NCBI GenBank assembly: GCA_029215795.1
Contig: JARDYH010000002.1
Span: forward strand, 59,249,001 to 59,313,000
Length of the DNA: 64,000 nucleotides
Origin: Anniella stebbinsi
Lineage: Eukaryota; Chordata; Lepidosauria; Squamata; Anniellidae
Direction: 5' to 3'
A program made the translations under genes and the position numbers. This document shows, in pieces, positions 22,732-36,888 of this stretch. Position 1 is the stretch's first letter. Every line of letters begins with the position of its first letter. The notes beneath the pieces were generated by a model. That model saw only the letters and a program-made list of their open reading frames with translations. It was not told where the DNA came from and did not search any database.

Positions 22732-25700
22732 ATACAAGAAATATTAAATCATGCCTTACTTGGCTCACTAAAAACAGATGATATGACTTAACCTCTGAAA
22801 ATATTCATTGGCATAATCTAGAACAGATTGTTTATTTTAGGCTACTTATTTAGTATCTTTTTTTTTTTAAGATACTGGCTGTAGCACATACTGTCAAGGT
22901 ACCTAGCAATTGTACCTAGAATTACTTTAACTCTCTAAATTCAGGTTTAATATGTTCATTTTATCTGAATGGCTTTCAATGGATAAAGGGAACATTGGGA
23001 AATATTTTATGTCTGATTGCTTATGCTTTCTGTGTGTGATTTTAGACACACACACACACACACACACAGGCCCCTGTACATGTACAAAGATCTTGGCATA
23101 AATGCAGGATAAGATCTTGAAGCTAGACTTTAATAACCTCTCCACAGGAGCCCTGCTATTGTGGCTATGATTGATGAGACACTGATAATGGATGAGAGAC
23201 CTGTCATCTTTAGTAAAATTTGAAAACTGAACTCTTCAAAGTAGTGCCAAGACAAGCATTTTGTGGGGTGATGGAAATTCTGACAGGCTTTAATTCAGTC
23301 CCATTGCATACATTTATATGGGGATAGATAAACAGACAAAAAGATGCATGATGCAGTGAGCCGCAGCAGTAGTGTCCTGGACTCTGTTCTTGTCAGAACT
23401 AATTAGCTAGGGAAGGCCAAGAGTAGTCAGTAATTTGACAGGAGCTGTTTAGGGGAAACCATACTGGTGAGTCAGTTACTCTTCGTCACGAATCATTACT
23501 GCAGGGTTCTTCAGGTCTTGCATAGATGGCATTGTGCAGATGACATATAAAGGATTCAGCATATTGAAGCTATTAACCACCAACCCATGCCTTATTTCAA
23601 GTGCATAATTAATAAATATCTTAGCCCAAGATAAAGTTTACAAATAAAGAAAAAACAGTTATGTAGCTGTTTGTTACCACCTTGTATCTTTTCACATATT
23701 CCAATTCACTTGGGTTTATCTGGAGCCCCAAAGCCCTCGTAACTAGCAAGATATAACAGATAAATGTAAGCCTACCACTAATCAAAGCTGGTGTATTTAA
23801 ACTGAATTCTAAGCCAGCCTTGTAAATGACTCTGATGTAATCCTTTAAATTAATGACAAAAACAGTTGTGAAGCATGGCAAGGCAGCAACAATACTCCAC
23901 TATTTTATGAAACACGTTCTGTGCTTCTTCCTCACTTAAAAGCGTTATGGCTTCCTCGCCTTGTCACAGCAATGGAAATGAGTTTTGTCCATTTCACTTC
24001 TTGGCTTTTGATAGCAGTGAAAGTGAAAGTGACAGAGTTCATGCCCAGCTCTGAGAGCGGCTCTTCAAGGTGGAAAATAAAACATACTCAGCTCTTCTGA
24101 AGTAAGAAAGCACACTCTAGTTCCTTTTAAAAAGGAGGCATGGGGATGCAACACACAACTACTACTCCCCACCTCTGCAAAAAGATAGGGCTGTATTTCT
24201 AGAGCATCTCTCTTCTGGGGAATGGGCACAGCTCATTTGCCATTGTGGAGGAATGTTGCAAGATGATTCAAAGGAAAACAAAGCACAAGTGAACATGTTT
24301 TGTAGGACTGTTTGGGTAAGCTCCCACCTCCCTCCCTTTAAATCTCCTAGCTCTTAATAAGTTGCCTTCCTGCCTGCCTCAAAAAGTTAAACTGGAAAAT
24401 TGTAAGTATTCAGGTCAGATACATTGGTAAGTTATTTTTTATTTTATTTTTAGGTGAGGGGGACTTTTTTGATATCTCATAGTGGCAGTGGTGAAGCTTT
24501 TTAGAAGCAGCCTTCAAAATCAAGCATACATCTATTTGTCTTTACTTTTATGACGGATGTCATTGACATTGCTATGTGGGTAGATCATATGCATACTATT
24601 AGAAGGGGAGGTGAGGTTAGTAATAGGCTTTTTGTGTAGTATATTTCTTGTTAGATGCAGAGAAAAGGATGAAAGTTCATCTCAGCTTTGACAAGAAGAG
24701 CAAGGAGGATGTTAACTTACCAAAAATAGAGAGCGAGAGAATGTGAAAAGACGTTTGACTGAATTCTTCAGGGACTACATATACACAGCCAGCATTTTAA
24801 AATGAACTGGAAAAAAGCAATGATATTTCACTTACAGGGAGTGCACTTCCATATATTGTACTGATCACTCACAATACATAAAAATAAATGTGTGCTCTGA
24901 AGTACTTACGGGAAGGATTAAATTAATTTTCACTTCATAGACTTCACAACAAATATGGGCTTATCCTGAATGAAAACTGCCCCAAAATGTATCCAAGACA
25001 CAAATGAGAAGTAATGATTTCCACTGACCTAAAAAATAAGTATCTCAATTATTGCAGAAAGCCTGATCTAAGGGCCCAACAACACCTTTTAAAAGAAGAA
25101 TTATGCCACCTTTCAAAATATAAAGTTTCCCCAAGGAGAAATCTGCAGGAGACCCATGACTGGAATTCTGAACATTTTCTTTTTGAATGGAATACAGCTT
25201 CAGGATACTGCCAATTTGATTGGAGAAATGTTTCTCACCCCAACTCAGCAACTTTATCACTGCTTCTACTGCCCCATCCCTTCCTGGGCATGTAATCAGG
25301 GCCTGGACGCAGGGCACATAAGGTGTCTGGATTCCTCCTCATATTTGGGGCTCATGAATGTGACACCTCATGCTGCCAGGATGTGACTGTATCTTTGGTC
25401 CTGAGTTTCTGCTCAGAGACAATACTATCTCTGCTCTTGGGGCAATCTTGATGTCAGAAGCCAGGAGATGGGGTCCAGGGTATATTGGTTTCCCTGAACT
25501 TGTGCACTTCTTGAGTGCAGACCATTTTGAGTGATTGTTTTGGGGAAGGCTGGCAGTATCTGCTGACTCTTCTTGAATCTCAGTACCAGACCTAGCAATA
25601 GGGCCCTTCTCTTCGCCCTACCAAGAAGATGGTGGGACATTACAGGGAGAAAGGTCCTTAACTCTACACACACACAGCCACACACACATTCCCCCTATGG

Positions 25701-27654
25701 CTGCTCTTTGCCCCTGCGAGGGTGAGAAGGATACCAATCATGGATTTCTCTTATATCAGGTAGATTAACTCAAAGCAGGAAATCTGGAGAGAACAGGATC
25801 TGTACTAGTACAAACTGAAGTCTGAATGGCTGAATTGCAGATACCAGCAATAATGACTTTTTAAATTCAGGCACAGAGTTTGCCATGGTTTCTGCACAGT
25901 GGATGTTCACTGAATTGGGTTGAGAAATATTTAGCACTAGGTCAGTGTGAATGTATCTAATGAAGTTTGAGAAGTAGTCACTGCACTCTTATTGACTTCT
26001 ATGTAGGTAACAAGGAGCTGGTAATTTATCCTAAATTGATTTCCTCTGGTCAGCTTGGTTTCAGAGTGCTTGGTGAAAATCTATACAGGTCATAGAAAAT
26101 CTCTATGCATTTCCATACAAGTGGAATGCTCCATTGTCTCCTGGTGAATATTGTCAAATCACATACTATGGAGCTCACCGAGGAACAAGGGGCTCCATTT
26201 AAGGATAGTTTTGTCAACTGATCAACTATTTGAACAGCTGTTTTGACCTCTAAGGGTGCGATCCTATGCACGTTTAGTCAGAAAAAAGTCCTACAACTCC
26301 CACTATTACCCAGGCAACCATGGATGGAGCCCTAAGTGTGTTTGTTTAAGAAGCTACATGAAGTAGTAGTTGAGAACTGAAGCTCTCCTTCTCTCTTAAT
26401 TGACTTTGCTCACTCTCCCTTCTCTCCCTCCGAGGACATCTATGTGGAACAACACCTCATTTTCCCTTTCTTTCTTCAGCCTTCCCTCCTTCCAACCTAC
26501 TGCCTTCATGAAACCTTTGGCTTAACCTCTCAATGCACATCCTCACCTGAAACAAAGTATAAATATCTCTGCATTGCATTAATTCCTTGTTAGGATTAAT
26601 TCTCATTCCTTCGCTTTCTTTCTTGTTCTCCTTGTCTCTCCCTTCCACCCCTTGATCCTATGATGACTTCCTGCATTGTCAAAAGTGAGATTGTAAGCCC
26701 CTTGGGACAAGGACCTTTTTCCCTATGTTACTCTATAAAGCAGTACATATACTGAAGGATGCTAAATATATAAATAGGCTCTACAGAAAAGCAGGGCAAA
26801 AGAGCAATTTTCGCAGGCAGATGGATGAACCTCCTGATGGTCTGTATTTCAGGACACCAAAAGACTTTGTTGAGCAAAGGAAGATTTAAAATTCCAAAAT
26901 GTCCCACAAATGCATTAACACATGCAGAACATGGCAGCTCTGAATCATGCTGCTGAATCATGTAGAACCTGCACAGTACCAATCAGTTATTAAATGATCC
27001 ATAGGGGAATCTTCCTTGCCTTCTTACCAGAGCTAGGTTTCAAGGACCCTTACTGTAACAAACAACACCACTTGACATGGCCACAGTACCACTTCCTCTT
27101 ATTTGCTACAATGTCAAAACCTTTCAGAGAGGTTTGAAGCATGTCCTTGTTCCATTTCCATTACTCATGTTTTCAAGTGCCAGCACACTGCTTAGTATAC
27201 AGCATCTCTTTAACAACTGGAAATATTCATGTGAACAACATAAATGACAAAATGTAGCTTAGTGCTCCAGTAATTAATGTCTCAATATTGCTCAATATTG
27301 AGTGAACCAAATTTTGTCATTTCACATGAAGTACTAGTGGTAAATCTAGCATAACCCTTTATTTTCCAATAGTGACTTTTAAAACATACACATTTTTTCA
27401 ATTATACAAAAACATTGCTGATAACATTGTTGCGCATCTGAACTTCAGTTTCAGGCCTAATTCCAATGTTAATGGCATCTCAACAATGAAAATAAGGACA
27501 AGTAATGTCAAAAGTGATCCTTTGTCTTGAAACCAAAGTTTCTGAGGTCCCTATTTTTCAGCCTGCCATATGCCATAATGACTTCCTCACTGTCGTAACT
27601 TCTTTATCAACATTGTTAGTAAAGGCAATAGTACTTGGGTTTGCTGAACAAATT
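22732..27654. other. long quiet intron stretch
   Basis: Contains a CA microsatellite (23046-23068), a half copy of family G (26256-26330) and an old LINE 3' end (26670-26785). Otherwise nothing was recognised over nearly 5 kb, the longest repeat-poor stretch of the window. No exon with conserved coding content was found. Confidence 0.45.
26670..26785 (+). mobile_element. old L2-type LINE 3' end
   Basis: GATTGTAAGCCCCTTGGGAC and TACTCTATAAAGCAGTACAT then CTAAATATATAAA follow the pattern of the ancient L2-like 3' end common in reptiles. An inverse copy lies at 50905-51000. Confidence 0.55.
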
Positions 27655-27752
27655 TCAGCCCAATCCTAGGCATGTTTATTCAGAAGAAAGTTTCCTTGTA
27701 TCCAATGGAACTTACTCCCTGGTGTGTGCTTAGAATTGCATCCTAAACAATG
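27655..27752. repeat. family H foldback
   Basis: CCCAATCCTAGGCATG at one end, AATTGCATCCTAAAC at the other, with CCAATGGAACTTACTCCC between. Confidence 0.55.
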
Positions 27753-27996
27753 GAAACTATATTTGTGTAATTGATCTAGCACAGGAAGATCCAGCACTAC
27801 TTATTTCTAATGAACTCAAAATATCAGAGTCCAGCTAAAAAAAATACTTGTTAGGAAATGAAATGGTCTTTTATTTCAGTGACCAGAACAGACTGATCAG
27901 CAAATCAGAGATCATACATATGCAGCCTGCAGATCTCCTATGTATACACTTGGCCCGTCTCAATATGGATCAACATGAGTTTCCATGAAATTTGTT

Positions 27997-28200
27997 GCCC
28001 CAAGCTGTGGCGACAGCCACCAACTTAAGTGGTTTGAAAAGAAGAGGATTAGACAAATTCATGAAGGACAAGGCTATTAATGGCTATTAGTCATGATGAC
28101 TAGATGCTATTTCCAGGATCAGAGACACCATGCCTCTAAATAAGTTGGTGGAAAACAGTAGGAGAGGGCTGCAGTCCGCATATCCTACTTGTGAGTATCC
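27997..28200 (+). mobile_element. CR1-type LINE 3' part
   Basis: GATTAGACAAATTCATGAAG, AATGGCTATTAGTCATGATG and GGATCAGAGACACCATGCCT are in the usual CR1 3' order. The copy stops where a minus-strand LINE begins. Confidence 0.75.
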
Positions 28201-28204
28201 CATG

Positions 28205-28690
28205 GCATTTCTTTATTTCTCTTTTAGATCATCCAATAACCAGAGATCTCTGGGTGGTGTACAGGTAAACTACAAACATTAAACACAAATCAATGGTAAC
28301 ACAATGATAAAAACAACACATGGTAAAACCAGCAGGAGGGAGTACAAATAATGCAGCACATAATAAAACCAAAGTACAAGTAGCAGCAAAAATAAAACAA
28401 TGCAAAAATCTAAGAGCACCAAAATAATTCTTAAAATGCTTGGAAGAATTTAAAGCTATTCACCTGGCACCGAGATCATAACATGGGCGCCGGGCAAGTA
28501 TTTCTGTGGAAGCTATTCCATAGTATCACCACTAAAAAGTCTTGTAGCCACATGCCTCATTTCATTTGGCAAGCACACCTGGAAGAAGGCCTTATATAAT
28601 GACCTTAGGGTCTGGGTAGGTAGGTACAGGAGGGGATACTCCTTCAAGTAAGCTGGGTCCAACCTGTTTAAGGCTTTGAACTTCTTTCCC
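28205..28690 (-). mobile_element. L2/CR1-clade LINE 3' part
   Basis: GGATCATCCAATAACCAGAG-like reversed stem (28225-28255), AAAACC-rich 3' UTR, then CACCTGGCACCGAGATCATA and GCCGGGCAAGTA corresponding to the end of ORF2. Confidence 0.75.
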
Positions 28691-28983
28691 AAATAGGTTA
28701 GGTCATCTTCCTCTTTCTCTGTGTTTCACTGGCAATTGAAGACTTTTCTTTTTAAACAAGTGTGTGCATATGTGTATGTATATGCATTTGAATTTGCATC
28801 TGGCCCATGACCCCGCCTCAAACGGAGCCATTGGGACAGAAAAGGTTGTGTTCCTCTGTAGCAGGGAGAAATGTATATGCCCTGATCCCAGCTGATCATC
28901 TGATGAAAGTAATTCACAAATAAAGTTGTGGCCAAATTTTAAACCAACAGATTGGTGTCTATCTCTTTCTTGCCAAATGTAAA

Positions 28984-30080
28984 CAGGATGCTGGACTAGG
29001 TAGGCCTTTAGTTCCACAAGGCCCAATTTTATTCCCCATGTTATTTAAAATCTACATGAAACCACTGGGGAAGGTTATCCAGGTATGTGAACTGAGTTTT
29101 CAGCAATATGCTAATAATATTATCCAGCTCTACCTCTCCTTTTTTTCTAACCCAGGAGAAGCAGCGAATGTCCTGAATTGGTGCCTGATCAGGGTAATAG
29201 ATCGGATGAAGGCCAACAAACTGAAACTCTATCCAGACAAGATGAAGGTATTGTTAGCAGGTGGTTCGTCTGCCTGGTTGAGAGTTGTTTAACTGGCTCT
29301 GGAGGGGATTGCACTCTCCTTGAACGATCAGTTGTGCAGCTTGTGATGATCGTGGATCCATCATTGCCACGTGAAGCCCAGATGGCCTCAGTGACCAGGA
29401 ATGTCTTTTACCAGCTGAGGTTGATATACCAGCTGTGACCCTATCTGGACTGAGATAGTCTGATGACAGTTATTCATGCTTTGGTAACCTCTCAGCTGGG
29501 TTACTGCAATTCGTTGTATATGGGGCTACCTTTGAAGATGGTTCGGAAACTTCAATGAGTTCAAAACAGAGCTACTAGGTTTGTCACTTGGACTGGCCTA
29601 TATGATCATGTGATGCCAGCGTTTCATCAGTTGCACTTGGCTTCCAGTCTGCTTCTGAGCCCAATTCAAAGTGTTGGTGTTGACCTTTAATGGCTTGGGA
29701 CCAGAGAATCTAAAGGATCATCTCCTCCCATATGTACCTGCTCAGACTATGAGGTCATTTTCAGAGGCCCTCCTCTCAGTACCCCTGCCAAAGGAAACTA
29801 GGTGTGTGGCTACGAGAGACAACCTTCTCAGTTATGGCATCCCCCACTTATGGAATGCCCTCCTCAAAGAGTCTGGACTGGCACCTACATTGTTACCTTT
29901 TTTACCTACGCATTTTAGAGATCTAGTTCTTGATTTTCATGGCTGTTCTTTTATATTTTTATCTACTCCTCTGCTGTTTGTTTTTTTGTATTGTATTCTT
30001 TTACATATTTGCATTCTATTTCATATTTTTAACTATTTGTATTGTGTTTTACTGTATAAGCTACATTTTAAAGGCCAATT
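28984..30080 (+). mobile_element. L2/CR1-clade LINE, broken ORF2
   Basis: The first 35 bp (AGGATGCTGGACTAGGTAGG) are a CR1 3' end. From about 29025 the sequence is L2-like ORF2: MLFKIYMKPLGKVI, the catalytic box changed to QYANN, RMKANKLKLYPDKM, then NGLGPENLKDHLLPYV and YGIPHLWNALLKESG (29671-29920). Loss of the YADD aspartates and several frame changes make it inactive. Confidence 0.85.
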
Positions 30081-30259
30081 TAACTCTATACTATAAACTG
30101 AATTCTACCTTAGCTGTTCCTTCTTGTAAGATGATTATGAAAATGTTTTGTTTTTTTCTGGTGACACAGGGAAGCCTTTTAAATTCCCTGTGTGAATTTT
30201 TGTGTGCTTGACATCTGGTAAGCCTGTACCACCATGAAGATTTTCTGTTTCAGCAAAAT

Positions 30260-30415
30260 TGACACAGTGAGCCTATCTACACACGCAGGATAAAACACTT
30301 TGAAGACGTTTTGAAAACTGTATATGGAGTGTGTCCTGGGCCCCAACAGTTCTCAAAACTGTTATAAACCGTTTTAAACCATTTTAAAGCAGTAGTGTAG
30401 ATAGGCTCTGTGTCA
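30260..30415. mobile_element. inverted-repeat element, family I
   Basis: TGACACAGTGAGCCTATCTA at the left and its inverse TAGATAGGCTCTGTGTCA at the right. The interior has CGTTTTGAAAAC and ACCGTTTTAAACC palindromes. Confidence 0.7.
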
Positions 30416-30493
30416 TTTGAGATTATTTTTAAATGCTGTTTAGTTTCCATGGTCTTATAGATAGTAACCTGGGTGGTGATGTGAACGTTCCTT

Positions 30494-30565
30494 TGATTGG
30501 AAACATGTTTACTTGCACATATGCCCCATTAAATCCCTAGTAAGTATGTTTAGGATTGCAACATT
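30494..30565. repeat. family H foldback fragment
   Basis: ATGTTTACTTGCACATATGC and GTATGTTTAGGATTGCAAC are the diagnostic parts. Confidence 0.45.
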
Positions 30566-30714
30566 CATGTCAGACAAAAATTCTATTTCCATTCAAGCCA
30601 TCTTGGGGGTGGGGGTTTTGAAGCCAAAAAAAATGCCTTTAATAAAATACAGGCATGACAAGTTAAGAGTTTCAGTGTATACACAGTAGGAAATATACAA
30701 AATCTTTGAAGCTG

Positions 30715-30715
30715 C

Positions 30716-30766
<51 letters not shown>
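30715..30766 (+). repeat. compound GT/GA microsatellite
   Basis: About 13 GT units directly followed by about 13 GA units, 80-130 bp inside the intron downstream of the 30845-31064 exon. Confidence 0.95.
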
Positions 30767-30767
<1 letters not shown>

Positions 30768-30844
30768 CGATGCTTTAAATATATGTCTCCATATTTCCAC
30801 ACATACACAACATATAGGAATAAATTTGCTTCTTTGGTACTTAC

Positions 30845-31064
30845 AGACATCAGGTGAAGGGCAGTAGCACAAAAGATCAAGAAAACCTGCCCCTCTTAAT
30901 TCTTTGTCCTCCTTCAGTTCCTTGACACAATAACAGAATCCAAGGAAAGCAGTTTTTTGCAAATCTGCACTAATGCCATGTAAGCAGATTTCTCTGAGTA
31001 TGTTGGTGTATATGAATCCCACTTGCCAGTGCCAGCATGAGAAGTTCTTCTCACTACTCTTTTG
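30845..31064 (-). CDS. TMEM232: TMEM232 internal exon
   Basis: The acceptor tract is TTTCTTCCTATAG and the donor is GTCT|GTAAGT; 220 bases, starting on a codon boundary and leaving one base. The peptide FIYTNILREICLHG ... LQKTAFLGFCYC matches the well conserved TMEM232 segment YIYTVILAEICLYA ... LRKTALIGFCHC. This is the strongest single piece of evidence for the gene. The exon tail LDLLCYCPSPDV leads, through a split cysteine codon, to HDPFWVIRYG of the 10640 exon, matching the mammalian order. The donor is followed about 80 bases into the intron by a compound GT/GA microsatellite (30715-30766). Introns on both sides are large, about 19 and 20 kb. Confidence 0.9.
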
Positions 31065-31065
31065 C

Positions 31066-31640
31066 TATAGGAAGAAATATTAGTTTAATCAAACATTGCC
31101 CACATCAGTGACAATGCTACACTTCTAAAAAAGGAACAGAGGTGCTCTCAGGGCAGGACTTTGAGGGTCCCTACCAAGAGAATGAGAAGCAGGGCCTCAA
31201 ACACAGTAAGGCTGGCTTAGTATATTTTGAACTAAGTAAACCACATTATAAGGGGGTTGCTATATGACCATTGATTCCAGAAAGTCAAATTACCTAACTT
31301 CATGACTGAGCGGTGGTATATACATATGTAAACAATTAAATGTCATAATTGTTTACATATTTCTATTCATTAAACAAAAAACCTACGGTTTACAAAAACA
31401 ATATTAAGGATCTACAGATTCCAACCAAGCACCAAAAAGCAGGGAAATTGGGAGTTAAGGCTCACAAGCCTTAACACCACACCCTCCCTAAGGAGGCAGA
31501 AAGTGCAAGTGAAATTCTCATTCTCCCAAAGCAGATAAACCATGAGGACAGGGTGGAGAATATGATATGCAGAGGTGACTGTGGGGTTGTGGAAAACTGA
31601 TCACGAACAACTTAGGGCCACCTACTTCTCTTTTTTTGTT
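31066..31640. other. intron next to TMEM232 exon
   Basis: Nothing recognised apart from a short ATTGTTTACATAT repeat near 31330-31360. Confidence 0.4.
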
Positions 31641-31641
31641 T

Positions 31642-31830
31642 AGAGCAGCCCTTCCCCAACCTGGTGCCCTCCAAAGGTGTTGGACTACAACTCCCATAAT
31701 TGCAAGTCAGTATGTCAGTATGTCAGTAGGGTTGCTGTTGTGAGGAAAAAATGAAGAGGAGGAGGATTATGTATGCCACCTTGGGTTTCTTGGCAGAAAA
31801 AAGGTGTGATATAAATGCAATAATAAATTT
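31642..31830 (+). mobile_element. repeat fragment and SINE family 1 3' end
   Basis: AACCTGGTGCCCTCCAAAGG then TTGGACTACAACTCCCATAA is a common squamate inverted-repeat element, here only half. It is followed by the end of a tRNA-derived SINE: GGTTGCTGTTGTGAGG, GCCACCTTGGGTTTC and ATATAAATGCAATAATAAAT. Confidence 0.65.
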
Positions 31831-31838
31831 TTTAAAAA

Positions 31839-32218
31839 ACTGTCATGATTTCCCCAGATTTCTCCTGGTTTTTGTTCTATCCTCGGTGTCAGGGGGGATT
31901 TTTGGCAATAGTCTATAATGACCTGGAATTACACACTTTCCCTTTTAAGGCCACCATTAGCGTGGCAGGGGGGAATGACATGCTTTCTGGAGGTGTGTCA
32001 TTCTCTCCCACTGCTCCAATCAAGGTCTTAAAAGGGAAAAACGTGTCATTCCCAGACATTATAGAAAAAGGCCTGATTGGAGCAGTGGGGTGGGGGTGAG
32101 AATGACATGCTTTCCCCTCCTCCGCTCCAATTGGGGACTTTAAGGTGGCCCCAGAAAGCCATTTTCCTGCCACCCACTAGGTGTCCTCTTTTTTGGTTTC
32201 CCAAATATGGTCACCCTA
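31839..32218. mobile_element. hAT-like family B element (copy 2, left end lost)
   Basis: Matches 1414-1799 in inverse orientation: TGATTTCCCCAGATTTCTCC, AGACATTATAGAAAAAGGCC and GGTTTCCCAAATATGGTCAC. The right end CCCTA is kept; about 10 bp of the left end are missing next to the preceding SINE tail. Confidence 0.8.
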
Positions 32219-32299
32219 CTCAGTTCTTGCACAGGCTGCATTTCCATCCCTAGATATTTACTCAAAAGTAAGACCCATTGAATTTCCTTGGTTCTTGAA

Positions 32300-32956
32300 A
32301 AGCAACACACTTGCTTTTAGATTTGCCAGTCTCCGCATTCTATGTGTGCTATGAATGCCTGCTCTGTCTGTCCCTATAGTTTCCTGCAAGGTCCAGCCAG
32401 GGGAAGCCAGTAAATTAAACCCAGGGGTGGAGGGTGGGATTCCCTCAGGTTCATCTGACAGCAGGTGCTATAGAACATGGACCTTCCAGGAGTGTTGAGG
32501 GTGGATTTCTGGCAGACCCAGCCAGGCAACTTTATGGCCTGTTAGTCCCTCCATTTGGTAGCCCGCAGAGCACCTGCCTCATAAGGCAAATGGCCACATG
32601 AGAACTGTTATTATGGCCTGCTGCTTTGTTTGTCTTTAGTAGTCTGTGGTCCAGATCTCTTCAGAAGGGGGAATAGTGTTTTGTGGTTGGGGTCAGTCTA
32701 AATTATCTCCAGGGGTCCCTTGCTCAGTGCCTCTGATAGCAAAGAGATTGAGGATTTTCCCCAACTCTGTTACTCTTGAAGTTACTAGGCCTGTTGAAAA
32801 TAGATTTTATAACATAAGCATGAAAACAGTGAATACCCCTTTTAACTTGTTAAACCAATGAAAACATGCCACACAAGAAGTCTTAAGATATGAATGGTTT
32901 ATAAAGAAAAGTAAATGCAAAAGAACATCAGATGCAGAAGTGAAATCTGAAACATT
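32300..32956. other. unique-looking intron
   Basis: No gene was seen. A family H fragment (32258-32300) lies just before it. Confidence 0.4.
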
Positions 32957-33570
32957 ACTAGTAGTAGTAGTAGTAGTAGTATCCTGCCTTTTGCCCAATG
33001 CTGGGCCTCAGGGCAACCTTACAAAACTAAAACATATACAGCTAAAACCTATAAATAGGAATATACTAGGCTGATCATATGAAAAGGACAGGGCTCATGT
33101 AACTTTAACAGTTGTAGAGAAAAGGGGATTTCAGCCAGTGTTATTTGTATGCAATTAGTTCCCTCTTCATCACAACCGTTAAAGTTGCAGGGGCCCTGCC
33201 TTCTTTTGTATCTGGTCACTCTAGTATAGTGCCTGCAACTTTAACTGTTGTGATGAAGAGGGAATTTCACCAGGGACTAATTGCATACAAATGACACTGG
33301 CTGAAATTCCCTTTTCTCTACAACTGTTAAAGTTACATGTGCCCTGTCCTCCTTTTCATATGGTCAGCCTAAATATACAAAAGTTAAAAATATAATTAAA
33401 TACTTTTCAATATTAAAGCATTTTAAACATTTTAAATACATAACAATTTAAAAGTCAAACGTATAGACAGAGGTCCAGATTATTTGCCAAAGGCCTGCTG
33501 GAACAAAAAAGGGTTTCTCTGCATCCAAAAACACATCAAGGAGGGAGCCAGTGTAGACTGCAAGGATTAG
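32957..33570 (-). mobile_element. LINE 3' part with TAG tail, split by family A
   Basis: A TAG run (32958-32981) precedes ATCCTGCCTTTTGCCCAATG and CTGGGCCTCAGGGCAACCTT (reversed 3' end). The ORF2 end (GGCCTGCTGGAACAAAAAAG) lies at 33500. The family A element at 33067-33371 sits in the middle. Confidence 0.75.
33067..33371. mobile_element. family A hAT-like palindromic element (copy 2)
   Basis: Starts TAGGCTGATCATATG and ends CATATGGTCAGCCTA, with a 7-bp flanking repeat AATATAC (33060-33066, 33372-33378). It interrupts a LINE, which dates it as younger than that LINE. Confidence 0.85.
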
Positions 33571-35539
<1,969 letters not shown>

Positions 35540-35828
35540 AACCGTTAGTATACCAGTCACAAACATTGTTATCTTTTCGGCACCAGGTCAAGACTTTCCT
35601 CTACTCTAAGGCATTTGGCAATATCTGAGGAGCCTGGGTTTGATTTTGTTTTTGTAGCTTTTTGGGTTGTTGTAGTGGTTTTAAAATGTATGTGTGTATT
35701 ATGTGTATGTTGTATGTTTTTGCTGTTTTAATTTTTGTATATTGTTTTTAATTGTTTTAATCCTATGTAAACCATCTAGAGAGCTTCGGCTATGGGGCAG
35801 TATACAAATGTAATAAATAAATAAATCT
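35540..35828 (+). mobile_element. L2/CR1-clade LINE 3' end
   Basis: CACAAACATTGTTATCTTTT and GGCACCAGGTCAAGAC (end of ORF2), T/G-rich 3' UTR, then CTAGAGAGCTTCGGCTATGG and an AAAT tail. Confidence 0.85.
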
Positions 35829-36888
35829 GGGCCACAGATATTTGGGCCACAGATTGTTGCCATGCTGACACTGAATGTTAATGGGCCAGCACACAAGAGT
35901 AAGCACATTTCAACAAGATGGTCCTTTCCATGGGGCATAGTTGTTAGATCATGCCTTAGATGCAGCTTTTATATGTTGATTTAAATGCATGCGACTTGCA
36001 GACAAATGGAACTTTTTCAGAAAGGCAACATCACTATCTTACAAACACTTTATCAGAGTTGGACACTTATAGTGATAGTGCAGTAAATGTTATGAAGAGT
36101 GCAAAGGAAGCTATGAGAGGCATGGTGTGAAGCGTTTTTGGAATACTGTAGGAGGTGCATGCTTGGAACAGGAGTGGATGAGTGAATAGTCCCAAAAAAG
36201 AGGGAAAGCAATATAGTCAGCTAAAGTGTTTTTGTCAAGGGACAGGTAACTCAAAATAGCATATGGAGGACCATGACATCTATATTTCTTTAAGAGCCAC
36301 TTTCCACTAGGGATGGGTAGGGATATTGTTTGGTTCATTTTTGTATGTGAACTTACTGAAATTTGCTAATTTCCTCTTAACCAGGATGGAAATAAATAAA
36401 TGGTGGAGAAAGCAAAACTGATAGATTTGTCCATCTAGGCACAGAGCTTCCTCTGAGTGCTTTGTTCTGAAAAGTTTTCTTATTTGAATCCCTCTGTACT
36501 CAATCATCCCTTTGGTGCTGAATTAGGTTTCCACCTCTTTTTTCTAACAGGCATCTCATCTTTAACAGCTACATGACAAGTAGGTACAACACAGTCTTCT
36601 CTGTGCTGGGAAGAGTTGTACCTATTGAATTTTGCTGGGCAAATGGATGAGAATTTTGTTCAGTTCATTTTTTAAAATGATTATTGTAAGAACTTATCAT
36701 AATTCTCAAATGTCTTCCTCAACAGGATGGAAGGAACCTCAGATTTTAAATAACCAAATACAGGAATAAGTGTAACTGACAGCAATTCATTAATAATGGG
36801 AATACCATGCAGGGTGAAGTTGCTTGGGTGGAGTAGCAACCACTGTTGTATCCCAATGGAAAAGGCCATTAAGAAACCAATTTCAGTA
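35829..36888. other. unique-looking intron
   Basis: No exon or repeat could be recognised. Confidence 0.4.

Noticed and set aside
25014..25386. Overlapping plus-strand frames near 25.0-25.4 kb
   Set aside because: Both strands are open over the same bases, with no motif and no splice context.
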